From the NCBI GenBank assembly GCA_030765045.1, contig CM060961.1, positions 140,692,538 through 140,756,537 on the forward strand: a stretch of 64,000 nucleotides of DNA. The letters run 5' to 3'. The position numbers and the translations under genes were made by a program. Below, in pieces: positions 24,080-33,748 of this stretch; position 1 is the first letter of the stretch; each line of letters opens with the position of its first letter. This stretch comes from Tenodera sinensis. Its lineage: Eukaryota; Arthropoda; Insecta; Mantodea; Mantidae. Under the pieces are notes generated by a model. It saw nothing but the letters and a program-made list of their open reading frames with translations, was not told the origin of the DNA and did not search any database.

Positions 24080-25195
24080 ATGACGTTTATATACGAGTAC
24101 AATAACAAATGACTTGTAGTCCCCTTTCCATATCATCTGTAAAGGCAGAAAGAATACGCGTTTGCAAATAAATCCGATGTCTGATAATAAGTCTTCAGTC
24201 TCTTGATCCCCTACCATTCTCACCACTTCTCCCCATTGCTCTCTCTTGCACATATGGAAGGAGTGTCACGATGTTTTACACACGCTGTACCACACCGACG
24301 ATTTCTAAGCATACTGTTTTTAGTCCTGAAAATGGCCATGGAGTATACAATGGCCGAAAGCTCGACCTTCTTAAATTTAACACGGCTGATCACCCGTGAA
24401 GAATTGATCACATACTGTTATAAACTATTCATTGATGAACAGAAAGCTTTTTTCTGCAGTTTAAAGCTATTTTATATGTCAGAGAACATATTTGTGCATC
24501 TTGAATAATCCTGATAACTAAGGCTCGCTTTACCCCATTTCTCTTTGCGTGCCTAATGAGAACAGAAAGGTATTTTTGCAACATCTATGAGGCAAATATA
24601 CGAAATTGAAACGTACTAAGATCCGGTATACATTTTTAGAGCGCGGAACAATGTACCACAAACAAATGTGTGATGACGTAAAGGAACTTGTTAGGGTCGG
24701 GAGGAATGAACCAGATGTAATACTGTGGTGTATAAATACTCCGAAGTGTTTATAAACATTGGTGAGCACTTTACTCTCGTTCAAATAAACTCAACAGACA
24801 TCAACGGTACATATAGGTTTCTATTGGAAGCTCAACTACTGTTGTAAATTCCAGTTAACAAAAGAATTTGTTTTAAAATAGCTACCAGTGAATCAGCTTT
24901 CAGATGAGCTGTCTATTACGAGGATTACAATGTGGTGGGATTCCTATTGGTGTGCGCGTCATTCTAGCGAATGACTATATTCATTACCATCATCGCCATT
25001 AATTCGAACATATGAAATATGGGAGAGAAAGAAATCAGTTAAAGGGAGATGTCAATTAAAATGTTCAATTTTTTTATTCTTTTGTTGTTTAAAAAACAAG
25101 TGCCCGAAATTTTATTTCAAAATTGTCTCGGAAAATGCTTAAAATTTAATTAAATGCTCCAGTTGACACGCTCTCTTAACCACAAAAATTATCAT
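24080..25195. other. Unassigned DNA
   Basis: No recognised feature. Small open frames have no motif. Confidence 0.4.
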
Positions 25196-25199
25196 TATC

Positions 25200-25307
25200 A
25201 GCGATTTTTATTTTCTCTACCACGTATGGTAAATAGGAGAAATATTGTATTCGACCCAAAATTTCCATTCCCCTGAATAAAGAAAACATTTTTGAAGGTT
25301 CGCGCGC

Positions 25308-25348
<41 letters not shown>

Positions 25349-25500
25349 TGTGTGTCTGTGAACAGTACAACTCAAAAGCGAAATGTCGGCTAAAATCCAA
25401 AGTTGGCACTTAGGTTTAGTATATTTCAAGTATGGGACACGAAAAAAGGTTTTGAAGAAAATTCCTCCACCATAAACTACCCTTGTCTTCACTGTGCTGT
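25200..25500 (-). repeat. Family M fragment (3' part), with GT array
   Basis: On the minus strand it carries the 3' half of the family, from ACCTT-rich sequence back to CTACC-TTTTCTC near 25211. A GT array at 25314-25352 occupies the same internal site as in copies 1 and 9, next to CTGTGAACAGTACAACTCAAAAGCG. The 5' half is absent. Confidence 0.7.
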
Positions 25501-25589
25501 TTGAATGTTTGTGAACAGCATGATGACGTATGTAGCATATCGGTTCTTGTGATGTGGAGTTCAAATCAATTGCTCTGTGCTTGCAATTT

Positions 25590-25978
25590 CTTCTGCCAGA
25601 ACTAGTAAAAGCGTTGTATAGCGATGTGCCTTGAGTTGCCTAGATTTCTTCATGGGCAGCTCTACAACATACCTTCCATTTTCATCTCGTACGTAGTACT
25701 CTTGAAATGTTTCTCACACTCCCTGTGTTCTGGAGAATGTTTTACATGACCAACTTCCTCTAGGGCTCGAAAACTTTAAATTTGGGTTTCTAGGCTGTGG
25801 TCTCTGCTCCTTAGGTTTGCTTTCATTGAATTGTTGTGGATATTCTCCGGATAAAATCCATCCTAGATGAGTGTCCTGAAGAGTAGGATAGTCTGGAAGG
25901 GTTTTCTTTCCCTCCTTCATAAGATGCAAGAAGAACTACACACCGATGAGCAAGTGAGTACATTTAGGACGGTAGAAG
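25590..25978 (-). pseudogene. BEL/Pao Pol, protease end to RT start
   Basis: On the minus strand, after the LINE insertion, Pol resumes with FYRPKCTHLLIGV, a TAG stop, then KTLPDYPTLQDTHLGWILSG, the conserved BEL/Pao segment after the protease. A frameshift near 25735 leads to YYVRDENGRYVVELPMK, the start of the RT region. It stops at about 25590 with no RT active-site motif left. Confidence 0.8.
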
Positions 25979-25988
25979 TCTGGGTCGG
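25979..25988. repeat. Target-site duplication TCTGGGTCGG, left copy
   Basis: Repeated exactly at 26628-26637, on the far side of the LINE tail. The BEL Pol reading (DIMLADPDFYRP) is continuous when the insert is skipped. Confidence 0.9.
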
Positions 25989-26409
25989 TTCACGTGTTAC
26001 TTCGGAAGACTTTCGGCTTGAAGTGCGGAGAGCCGTGCTGTCGTCCTGGCACGACGAGTGGTCAGCTCTCCGCGGTAATAAGCTTAGAGAAGTGAAAGAA
26101 CTTCCGATAAACTGGGTAACTTCCTGTCGCACATCTCGTCGCGAGGAGGTTAGTTTGGCTCGATTAAGAATAGGGCACTGCAATTTTTCGCATGGTTACC
26201 TATTTAAAAGGGACCCTGCCCCTCTATGTCCTCTGTGTGACAACCTTTTGTCAGTTCGCCACGTGTTGCTAGAGTGTTGCTCTCTAGCGCACCTTCGGGA
26301 TTCTCTGCAGCTGCCTGCCAGACTTGCAGAGGTCCTAGCGGACGACAAAACAGCGGTTGATAGAGTTTTTAATTTTTTGGCGGAGTGCAATATCAATTTG
26401 AGGATTTAA
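25989..26409 (+). pseudogene. LINE ORF2 C-terminus after RNase H (truncated)
   Basis: The open frame reads through WHDEWSALRGNKLREVK, then LARLRIGHCNFSHGYLFKRDPAPLCPLCDNLLSVRHVLLECCSL. LRIGH...HGYLFKRDP...C-x2-C...H...C is the zinc-binding C-terminus that follows RNase H in I, R1 and related LINEs. Upstream EN, RT and RNase H are absent because of 5' truncation. The open frame continues upstream of 25989 only by chance, into flanking BEL sequence. Confidence 0.85.
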
Positions 26410-26627
26410 AATTTTTTAATTATCTGTTTCTACTTTTGGACATATTTATCACCTTGTTTCACATCTGGCTATTGCCACTGCTTTTTACCTTTGTATATTT
26501 TTCTTGTTGCTAGTATTTTTTTTTTATTTTTTGAGTGAAATTTATATCTGGCTATTGCCATGAGTCTTTAAAGGGCGCTGATGACCTAGAAGTTGAGCGC
26601 CCTTAAACCACACCAAATCAAATCAAA
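25989..26627 (+). mobile_element. 5'-truncated LINE 3' end (copy 1 of a pair)
   Basis: 639 bp flanked by a 10-bp TSD. It has the last part of an ORF2 (stop near 26409), a T-rich 3' UTR with GGCTATTGCCA twice, and an end of GGGCGCTGATGACC...GAGCGCCCTTAAACC followed by AAATC repeats. The ending resembles the 3' termini of I-type LINEs and some SINEs in insects. The related copy is at 49990-50610. Confidence 0.9.
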
Positions 26628-26795
26628 TCTGGGTCGGCGAGCATGATATCTTTTGGAATGTTCCACTCCTTGTAGTTAATGCATGACGTAGGAATATTGC
26701 CAGTGATTGTAGGTAATACTATGCATTCCATGTTGAATGAAAGTCACTGACCGTCGACTGCACATGTACATTTACTGATGTATCCGCTTCAGATG

Positions 26796-27044
26796 TTAGA
26801 TCACCGAAAGCTTGCAGGCGACAGCATGCGTTCTTTTCTTCTTGAGCTTAAGTTGTACCGCCTGTTCAGATATGAAATTGCTCTGGGAGCCACTGTCTAG
26901 TACTGCACGTAAATGATGAAACTCTCCATTTATATCCCTGATTTTAACTAACACTGTGCTCAGGAGCACCCGGGTTTTTGGAGCTCTTTTAAGGGAGTAA
27001 TATGAATACTGACTTGAATTCTTGCTCTGTGGAGTTTGTATCAT
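26796..27044 (-). pseudogene. BEL/Pao protease-like domain (DUF1758)
   Basis: The minus frame includes RVLLSTVLVKIRDINGEFHH followed by AVLDSGSQSNFISE; D50 in DSG is the aspartyl protease catalytic residue. In BEL/Pao elements this domain cleaves the Gag-Pol polyprotein. The active motif survives, but the frame ends early at 26796 and surrounding Pol is broken. Confidence 0.85.
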
Positions 27045-27059
27045 GCATTGGTTTCTCTC

Positions 27060-28245
27060 CGTGAGTTACTTGTTACCCGACTATCCCCTTGGTGTAGCAA
27101 CGTAGAATTTATTTCATATTTTGCATGCAGGTTTAGAACGGCGTGCTTTCCATGTATGTGATGGACTCAGACAGTTGGTGCAATGTTTGCTGTCCTTGAT
27201 CAAATTGAATTTTTCATCACAGTTCAGTTTGAGGAAATCTGGTCATTTATTCAGTCTGTGTTCTTCTGAGCAGATATAACTTCTCTCTGTTGTTGAAACA
27301 TATGATTGTTGTTGTGTCATCCTTGGCTTCGACTTGAGATGCCGGTTTACACTAGATGGCAGTGGTTGTGTAGAGGAGCAAAGTTGCAGCATCTGACATC
27401 GTTTTTCCAAGAAGCTGATGAGTTGCTTGAATCCTACTACTTCGAGCTCATCATGCTCCTTTTCAAGCTCCAATCTCAGTTTTTTGTCCAGTCTCGAGGG
27501 CAGGAGTTCTTGAGAAGTAGATCTAAAATACTTGGTTGGACGTTTTAGGCATTCAGGGCATCTATACTCCCTTGAAACGTGTTGATTAGGTGGCACACTT
27601 CACTCTAGATTCAGCTGAGTTTATTTGGAGAATCCATAATTTGTCTGATGTATTCTACTGCTATAAGATTGGGTGCATGATAACGGCTCAGTAGGATGTT
27701 ATACACTACTTGAAAGTTGGCGCCAGAGATAATGTTTTTATGCAGCCCTTGGCTTCGCCTTTTAAGGAGGAGAGCAAGTAGTGGAATTTCTCGATATTGG
27801 AGAGGTCATTGGTATTTACTACCAACCCTTAAAACGTATACCTGAAATGTAACCAGCTGGTTAGAATGCCGCAAAGGCTAGGGAGATTGATTTTCTGAAG
27901 TTTTGTTTCTAGACATGCTATGGGATGACTGTGTTAGAACCTCGTCGTTTGCATGATCATTTTGTTCGTTGGAGGCATTCCTTAGTTTAGTCTCAAGTAT
28001 ATCGATAATTTCTTCGAATTCTGCTCGGTAAGCATTGTGAGTTCCGCATTTTCCTCATCATGTGCTTCTAGTTCGTCTTGAATTTGCTTAAATTCTTCGT
28101 TAATGGCAAGCAATCTATTTAATTTTACTTGAATAAGGTTAAGATCGACAGTGTTAAATTCAGTATTCACTAAATTCTGAATGCGCGTTAAAGTAGGCTT
28201 TAAGGTAGCTCGTTTTTTGGGTTGATACTCGTCTTTTGGCTTCAT
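27060..28245 (-). pseudogene. BEL/Pao Gag (DUF1759 and zinc knuckle), broken
   Basis: The start is the minus-strand ATG at 28245 (MKPKDEYQPKKRATLK), with a coiled-coil-prone N-terminus to 27982. After frameshifts, DUF1759 text appears near 27790 (LSNIEKFHYLLSSLKGEAKG). The open piece 27596-27243 gives FKQLISFLEKRCQMLQ, and a Cys/His knuckle-like HCTNCLSPSHTWKARRSKPAC lies near 27130-27195. The domain order matches BEL/Pao Gag. Several stops and shifts break it. Confidence 0.8.
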
Positions 28246-28250
28246 TCATG

Positions 28251-28655
28251 TTAATGGTATTTTGTTACCGCAACACGAGCAAGAATAAAAATGTAGTGAG
28301 TTAAACAACGTATTATTGTGTTGTACAATGAATTGTACTTCAAGTGCTTAATAATTACTTTCGTGACGAATGGCGTCCGATGTAAGCTTGTGGTTTTAGG
28401 CACTAGATGTCGCTAGTTGTATCTCAACGTTCGTGTCATTCTCCTAGCGTTGTAATGAAACTTTGACGCCATTTCATAATTCACTCGATATCACTTCCCA
28501 TTTCAATGTAATTACGCAGGTTTATATGTAAGCGACTGTAATCCATTATGAAAATCAGTTACCTTGCTTTTAGTAGGCCTATCTTGGAGTTTAAAGGTAA
28601 ATCCAGCCGGGCCGTGAGGACCATGAAACAACATGCGTTGAATGGTAGAGCTCGG
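28251..28655. other. BEL leader and unassigned DNA
   Basis: Sequence between the BEL Gag start and the first LINE 5' UTR unit. Neither the BEL LTR nor the exact LINE start could be placed. Confidence 0.35.
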
Positions 28656-28658
28656 CGA

Positions 28659-28973
28659 GTGAGGAAGTGCTTTGTTAGTGCGCACGAGAAACAGGCACGT
28701 GTAACGGTTTGGCGGGATCATTGTCGAGGATACAACTGCCATAATTTTGTCGGGAAAAGCGTGTTCAAATAAGTGACTGAGTAGAGTGCTTCAGAGGACA
28801 AATAAGGAGTAACTGTAAGTAAAGTGCTCCAGATACCCTTTTTTTTTTAGAGGTGTTGTGACCGTTGTGAGAAGAGGAGTTTGTTGGTGCGCGCGAGAAA
28901 CGGTCACGTGAAACGGTTTGGCGGGATCATTGTCAACTGCCATAATTTTGGCGGGAAAGACGTATCAAGTGGC
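28659..28973 (+). promoter_or_regulatory. Tandem 5' UTR units of the LINE
   Basis: Two related units of about 107-117 bp (28659-28775 and 28867-28973) share GTGCG(C)(A/G)CGAGAAAC, CACGTG, AACGGTTTGGCGGGATCATTG and CAACTGCCATAATTTTG. They start 208 bp apart. Repeated 5' units often carry promoter activity in LINEs; promoter function here is inference. Confidence 0.7.
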
Positions 28974-29281
28974 TGTGGCGCTCTCCACACACATTTGATT
29001 AGGGATATTGAGTACAGAGTGTAGTTATATAAGCGTTGTTATATAGTGTTTTGTTTAGTGTGTCCGTGTACACCTGGACGTATATTTTGAGTGAAGTGCA
29101 ATAACTAATATGTGAATGAGTATCAATAGTACTCCGTCCCCTGTGTAAATAATTCTACGTATAATTATAGTGTAAATATAGTGTGTAAGTGACAGTATAA
29201 AAAGCGCGCGAAATATAGTGTACCCACGCTAAGTGGAGGCTCCCAGAAGCACTTGCGACTGGGAGCGGGAATAAGAAGGGG
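28974..29281 (+). other. LINE 5' UTR, unique part
   Basis: Continuation of the 5' UTR to the ORF1 start. AT-rich with many TATAGTGT-like words. Small minus-strand open frames are shadows. Confidence 0.6.
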
Positions 29282-31033
29282 ATGGAGAATGCGCCTGATC
29301 CGCCGGCCGCCGAGAGCGGAGTCAGGCAAGTGATGGCATCCAGCGCAGCAGCCGTGACTGCCACCGCACTCGTCCCGCCCACTACAGCCCCATTGACTAC
29401 AGCTCCCAACGGCCAACGAACCACGGACCAACCAACCAAGAAGACCCAGATGACAGAGGAAGAGCGTAAGGCAATGGAAATAGAGAAACTTCAGAAAGAA
29501 GTAGATGAACTAAAGGGAGAGATCATCTACTACCAGAATGTGCTGGCAAATATGGATGGGGAATCCCAACAATTTTCAAAATTCGCACAGGACCTCGGGT
29601 TCTGCTACAAAGAGCATGCCCTCAAGAAGCGGCGATTAGTCATCCTCAGCGAGGGGTGGCAACAAGTGCCTGCAAGAAATAAGAGGAATAGAAGAAGCGG
29701 CCGGGAAAGCGATTCAGATAGTGAACGTCCCGACCAGCAGCGCCCCAAGCGCGTCTCAAAACAAAAAACGCCGCCATATCCCCTCACCACGAGAAACACC
29801 TACGCGCCGCTGAGGGTACAAATTGATGCAGAATCCGACGACGAGACGTCAGAGGATCCACCACCACAACCCGCAATAGCCTCCACCCCTAGAGACCCCT
29901 TCCCCAAGCTACCCCCCACCAAAGCCCCCATTCAAACACAGACACAGAAGAAACACACCACCCAGCCCACCATTCCCACCCCCACTCCCGCCCCAAGCAC
30001 ATCCAACAACGCAGCAAAAACATCAGACAACCAGAAACCACCAAGAATAATAATCCCTGACGTCCAACACACGGTAAAGGTCCTCCGCATCCTGCGTGGC
30101 TCCCTTCCTGCCGGCACATATAAATTGCAGACGACGAGGGACTGCCTTAAGCTCTTCCTCCAACGGAAGCAGGACGCGAACCCGACAATGCAGCTCCTGA
30201 AGGACGCCGGAGTAGAAAACTACAGTTTTACTCCACGTGGGGATCAACCTCTTCGCTACGTAATCAAACGTCTTCCAGCTGACTTAGAGGAAGATTACGT
30301 GAAAGAGGACCTGGTCCTAAAAGGCTACACCGGCGTCCAAGTACGACAGATGATTTCACGTGGGAGGCCTCTGCCAAATTTTCAGGTTAGTCTTGACAGG
30401 ACCACCGAAAACCAAAAACTTCTACAGGAACGAGAGGTGTGCCATATGATGGTCACCGTGGAGGTCCTGAAAACAAACCAAAACATAACGCAATGTTACA
30501 ACTGCCAGCAGTTGGGGCACACTTTTAGGAACTGCAATATGACCTCCCGGTGTGTCCTTTGCGGTGACCTCCACCGCCTGGCTGATTGCCCGAAAAAGGC
30601 CAAGCAGGGCGTTGTACCCCACTGTGCTAATTGTGGGGAAACGCATCCTGCCAGCTACAGGGGGTGCGAGACGTTTCGCAACGAACGTCACCGCCGTCAA
30701 CTGGCATCCATAGCCAGGAGCTCTCCCAGTGCTCAGCCAGGGCCAAAACCCATCATACACCCGGCCCTGGTTCAAACAGGTATCTCCTATGCGGGAACTA
30801 CCGGAGGGCAAAACGCACCAGTGCCACCACAGAATGGTCCCCCTCCACTACCCCAACAGGCGCCCACGGGTGACCTGAGTGGGATAAAAGATATATTAAA
30901 CATGTTCAGAGACCTAAATTTACCATCACTATTGATGAAGGCGCAGCCTTTCCTGGACAAATTCAAAAGCTGCAGCAACACTTGGGAGAAAATAGAGACC
31001 ATCATATGTCTCCTCTCAGCCCTTTTAGAATAA
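29282..31033 (+). CDS. LINE ORF1 protein (Gag-like RNA-binding protein)
   Basis: 583 residues, uninterrupted. In order: Ala/Thr-rich N-terminus, a charged helical segment likely to coil (about 58-92), a basic patch (RNKRNRRSGR, 132-141), a long Pro/Thr-rich linker (about 190-255), a PRE_C2HC-like region (about 310-395), and three zinc knuckles: C405-x2-C-x4-H-x4-C418, C424-x2-C-x3-H-x4-C436 and C448-x2-C-x3-H-x6-C462. A hydrophobic helical tail follows. Such proteins coat the LINE RNA and help bring it to chromatin. The ATG at 29282 is the first in a long open frame after the UTR repeats. Its stop is directly joined to the ORF2 start. The knuckle ligands are all present, so it may be functional. 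Confidence 0.93.
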   Translation: MENAPDPPAAESGVRQVMASSAAAVTATALVPPTTAPLTTAPNGQRTTDQPTKKTQMTEEERKAMEIEKLQKEVDELKGEIIYYQNVLANMDGESQQFSKFAQDLGFCYKEHALKKRRLVILSEGWQQVPARNKRNRRSGRESDSDSERPDQQRPKRVSKQKTPPYPLTTRNTYAPLRVQIDAESDDETSEDPPPQPAIASTPRDPFPKLPPTKAPIQTQTQKKHTTQPTIPTPTPAPSTSNNAAKTSDNQKPPRIIIPDVQHTVKVLRILRGSLPAGTYKLQTTRDCLKLFLQRKQDANPTMQLLKDAGVENYSFTPRGDQPLRYVIKRLPADLEEDYVKEDLVLKGYTGVQVRQMISRGRPLPNFQVSLDRTTENQKLLQEREVCHMMVTVEVLKTNQNITQCYNCQQLGHTFRNCNMTSRCVLCGDLHRLADCPKKAKQGVVPHCANCGETHPASYRGCETFRNERHRRQLASIARSSPSAQPGPKPIIHPALVQTGISYAGTTGGQNAPVPPQNGPPPLPQQAPTGDLSGIKDILNMFRDLNLPSLLMKAQPFLDKFKSCSNTWEKIETIICLLSALLE

Positions 31034-33715
31034 ATGGCCCACGTAAGGGGAGGCACAACTTTAACTCGCGCACTACTGTGGAATGCAGATGGCATCCACA
31101 GGAAGCAACACGAACTTGAAAACTACCTACGGCGTAACAAAATTGACGTCGCATTCATCTGCGAAACAAAATTAAAGCACGAGCACACTTTTAAGCTCCA
31201 GGGGTATCAAATCTTTCGGAACGACAGAATTGGCAGACAAGGGGGAGGGACTGCTATTTTGCTTAGAAATACTATTGCTCATGCTTCTGTTACGTTGCCT
31301 GTAATGGCAGCGTTAGAGTGCACAGCACTTAAAACACGTGTAAATAGTAAAACGGTTATGCTGGTAGCACTTTATCGGCCCCCTAACTCCCCAGACTTTA
31401 CACAAGACCTCGAGCAGATCCTCGCTTTAGAGGAGCACGTTATAATTGCAGGAGATTTCAATGCCCGGCACCCCTGGTGGTTTTCACGCCTGGCAAACGC
31501 GGCGGGAAATCTCCTGGTTGAATTTATAACTGATAATGATGACATTGAGGTACATCTTCCCCCAGAACCCACTTTTTGGCATCGATCAGGGCACTTTGAC
31601 GCTGAGATTTTGGACATCGTACTAACAAAAAATGCGACACTGTTAAATAACTTTACTGTTTATCACAGCCTGGACTCCGACCATCTTCCTGTGCATTTCG
31701 ACATACAGGGTGGCATTTCAGCCAGTGCCTCTGGCCCTCAAAGTAGAGCTGAGACCGACTGGAATAAGTTCACCACTGAAATGCACGGGATGGCGCAACC
31801 CAGACTGTCATACTATAGCGAGGCAGACATAGATGTCGCCATTGAAAACTTTACTGCCTCGCTACACACAGCCAAGAGAAATGCTACCACATACACCACA
31901 AGACCACCCGGTTTTTGCACGTACCCCGAGGTAGAGCAACTCATTGCGCGGAGACGACGCTTGACAAAACTGTGGCGATACACCCGTCAGCCTGAATACA
32001 AAGTGCTAGCAAAAAGGCTACGCAACATCATTCGGCAACAAATTAAAATCAATAAAACTGAACAATGGGAAAACAAAATGCTGAGTACCACACATTCGGA
32101 CTCTTCTTTGTGGAAATTACTCAAGGCTTTCAAAGTTTCCACGAGCGTCAACTCCGCAACTGAGGCGCTGCACACTCAAAGCGGCTTGCACTTCTCCGCA
32201 GAGGAGAAAGCCGAGGTCTTCGCTGACTGTCTCCAAGACAGATTCACCGAAAACCCAGTGACCAACTGTGAAATAGAACGGGAGGTCCAGACATGGGTAC
32301 AAACCTGGGTGGCGCAGAAGCAAGAGCAACAACTACCCACCATAACACCGCAGGAAATTTACAAGCTCATTAGGAAATTGCCTAATGGGAAAGCTGCCGG
32401 TCCAGACAAAGTGACTAATGAGGAACTTAAGCATCTCCCGAGAAAGGCTCTGGTGCAACTAACAAAGATATTTAACGCCTGTTTGCAGCAAGGCTATTTC
32501 CCCTCTACTTGGAAACGAGCTAAGGTTATCATGCTCCCAAAGCAAGGGAAAAGCACCAGACAACCGCAAAACTACCGTCCCATTAGTCTTTTGTCTACTA
32601 TTGGTAAACTGCTCGAAAAATGTATCCTTTCTCGGCTTCAAAAACAAGTCTCCGCAACACATGAACTCTCAAATTCACAGTTTGGCTTTAGAAAAGGACA
32701 TTCCACTGAACTTCAGCTCCTCAGACTAACTGATGACGTAACAGAGCAATTTAACAATGGGGCTTCAACGTTGGCGCTATTTCTGGACGTAGAAGCTGCA
32801 TTTGACCGGTGCTGGCACAATGGCCTTATTTATAAGCTGCACCACAATTTCCCGGCTCTTCAAAATTATCTATACTTGCTGCACAATTTTCTAGAAAATC
32901 GGCAGTTTTACGTCCAAGTGGGCCGCTCCTCCTCACGGGAGCGAGTGATGCGGGCTGGCGTCCCACAAGGGGCAATAATGTCCCCTTTTCTGTATATATT
33001 GTTCACCAATGATTTCCCAGTGGACGCCAGATGCAAGGTCGCCATGTATGCTGACGACACTGCAATATACAACCACCATAGAAATCCACGTTTCGGCCTT
33101 GCAGAAATGCAACGTTATGTGAACAATTTCCTCTCATGGCAACATGACTGGAAAATCAAAATTAATCCCGACAAATGCCAGCTGATTCATTTTTCTAAGC
33201 GGCGTCACACTTTGGCAACGGACCTAACGGTCGATGGTCAAATATTGCACTGCCGTCAGCAAGTTAAATACTTAGGTGTCACCTTGGACCGAACAATGTG
33301 TTGGTCCACCCACATAAAAAATAGCGCCAATAAAGGCAGACAGCGGCTAAAGCTGTGCGCCCCCATCTTCCGTAGTAAACAGTTGCGACTAAAGTCAAAA
33401 CTTATACTATATAGGTCATTTATTCTCTCGGTGGTCCTGTATGCATGTGTGGCCTGGGCTAATGCCTCCAAAACTGCCCTCAAACAACTCCAAACCCTCC
33501 AAAACCTCTCCCTCAGAAAAATCCTCTCTGCTCCACTCCTCACCACCACCCAAACTCTTCACCTCGAAACTCATATCCCGTTCATCCCGGAGGCAATAGA
33601 CAAAAGAGCAATGGCGGCATGGACGCGCATTAGGAACCACGAAAATGACGTGATCGCTAACATCGGCAAAGGCGAGCCGAAGCACCGCAAACATACTAGG
33701 ATAAAAATGTTCTAG
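31034..33715 (+). CDS. LINE ORF2 protein (endonuclease and reverse transcriptase)
   Basis: 893 residues, uninterrupted. The apurinic-type endonuclease spans about 10-225: N17, E44 (CETKL), D141/N143 (GDFNA), D216/H217 (SDH). RT spans about 440-755: NGKAAGPD, YRPISLL (514-520), FGFRKGHST, FLDVEAAFD (583-591, first catalytic D585), GVPQG (642-646) and YADD (672-675, paired catalytic Asp). A Jockey-type C-terminus (LQTLQNLSLRKI) follows, with no RNase H. It would nick target DNA and copy the LINE RNA in place. ATG starts on the base after ORF1's TAA, suggesting termination-reinitiation. All expected catalytic residues are visible, so activity is plausible; expression is unknown. Confidence 0.95.
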   Translation: MAHVRGGTTLTRALLWNADGIHRKQHELENYLRRNKIDVAFICETKLKHEHTFKLQGYQIFRNDRIGRQGGGTAILLRNTIAHASVTLPVMAALECTALKTRVNSKTVMLVALYRPPNSPDFTQDLEQILALEEHVIIAGDFNARHPWWFSRLANAAGNLLVEFITDNDDIEVHLPPEPTFWHRSGHFDAEILDIVLTKNATLLNNFTVYHSLDSDHLPVHFDIQGGISASASGPQSRAETDWNKFTTEMHGMAQPRLSYYSEADIDVAIENFTASLHTAKRNATTYTTRPPGFCTYPEVEQLIARRRRLTKLWRYTRQPEYKVLAKRLRNIIRQQIKINKTEQWENKMLSTTHSDSSLWKLLKAFKVSTSVNSATEALHTQSGLHFSAEEKAEVFADCLQDRFTENPVTNCEIEREVQTWVQTWVAQKQEQQLPTITPQEIYKLIRKLPNGKAAGPDKVTNEELKHLPRKALVQLTKIFNACLQQGYFPSTWKRAKVIMLPKQGKSTRQPQNYRPISLLSTIGKLLEKCILSRLQKQVSATHELSNSQFGFRKGHSTELQLLRLTDDVTEQFNNGASTLALFLDVEAAFDRCWHNGLIYKLHHNFPALQNYLYLLHNFLENRQFYVQVGRSSSRERVMRAGVPQGAIMSPFLYILFTNDFPVDARCKVAMYADDTAIYNHHRNPRFGLAEMQRYVNNFLSWQHDWKIKINPDKCQLIHFSKRRHTLATDLTVDGQILHCRQQVKYLGVTLDRTMCWSTHIKNSANKGRQRLKLCAPIFRSKQLRLKSKLILYRSFILSVVLYACVAWANASKTALKQLQTLQNLSLRKILSAPLLTTTQTLHLETHIPFIPEAIDKRAMAAWTRIRNHENDVIANIGKGEPKHRKHTRIKMF

Positions 33716-33748
33716 AAGCGGCTCGGCTCGCCGACTAATGCGCGTCCA
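33620..33748 (+). promoter_or_regulatory. Two-part hairpin around the ORF2 stop
   Basis: Outer arms 33620-33633 and 33735-33748 pair over 14 bases, inner arms 33671-33680 and 33723-33732 over 10 bases, all perfect. The stop codon 33713-33715 lies in the loop side. It may be an RNA element for recognition by the element's own RT, which is inference. Confidence 0.75.

Larger units (their letters stand above)
25585..28250 (-). mobile_element. Second BEL/Pao element, decayed and split by a LINE tail
   Basis: Read on the minus strand it gives Gag (28245 down to about 27060), protease-like DUF1758 and the start of RT (down to about 25590). LTRs were not found and the rest of Pol is missing. Position 25989-26627 is an inserted LINE 3' end. 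It differs from the element at 4084-6816: Gag starts differ in sequence. Confidence 0.85.

Noticed and set aside
25867..26409. 180-aa frame starting at 25867 as one gene
   Set aside because: The first 120 bases lie in BEL Pol on the other strand; the LINE part begins after the TSD at 25989.
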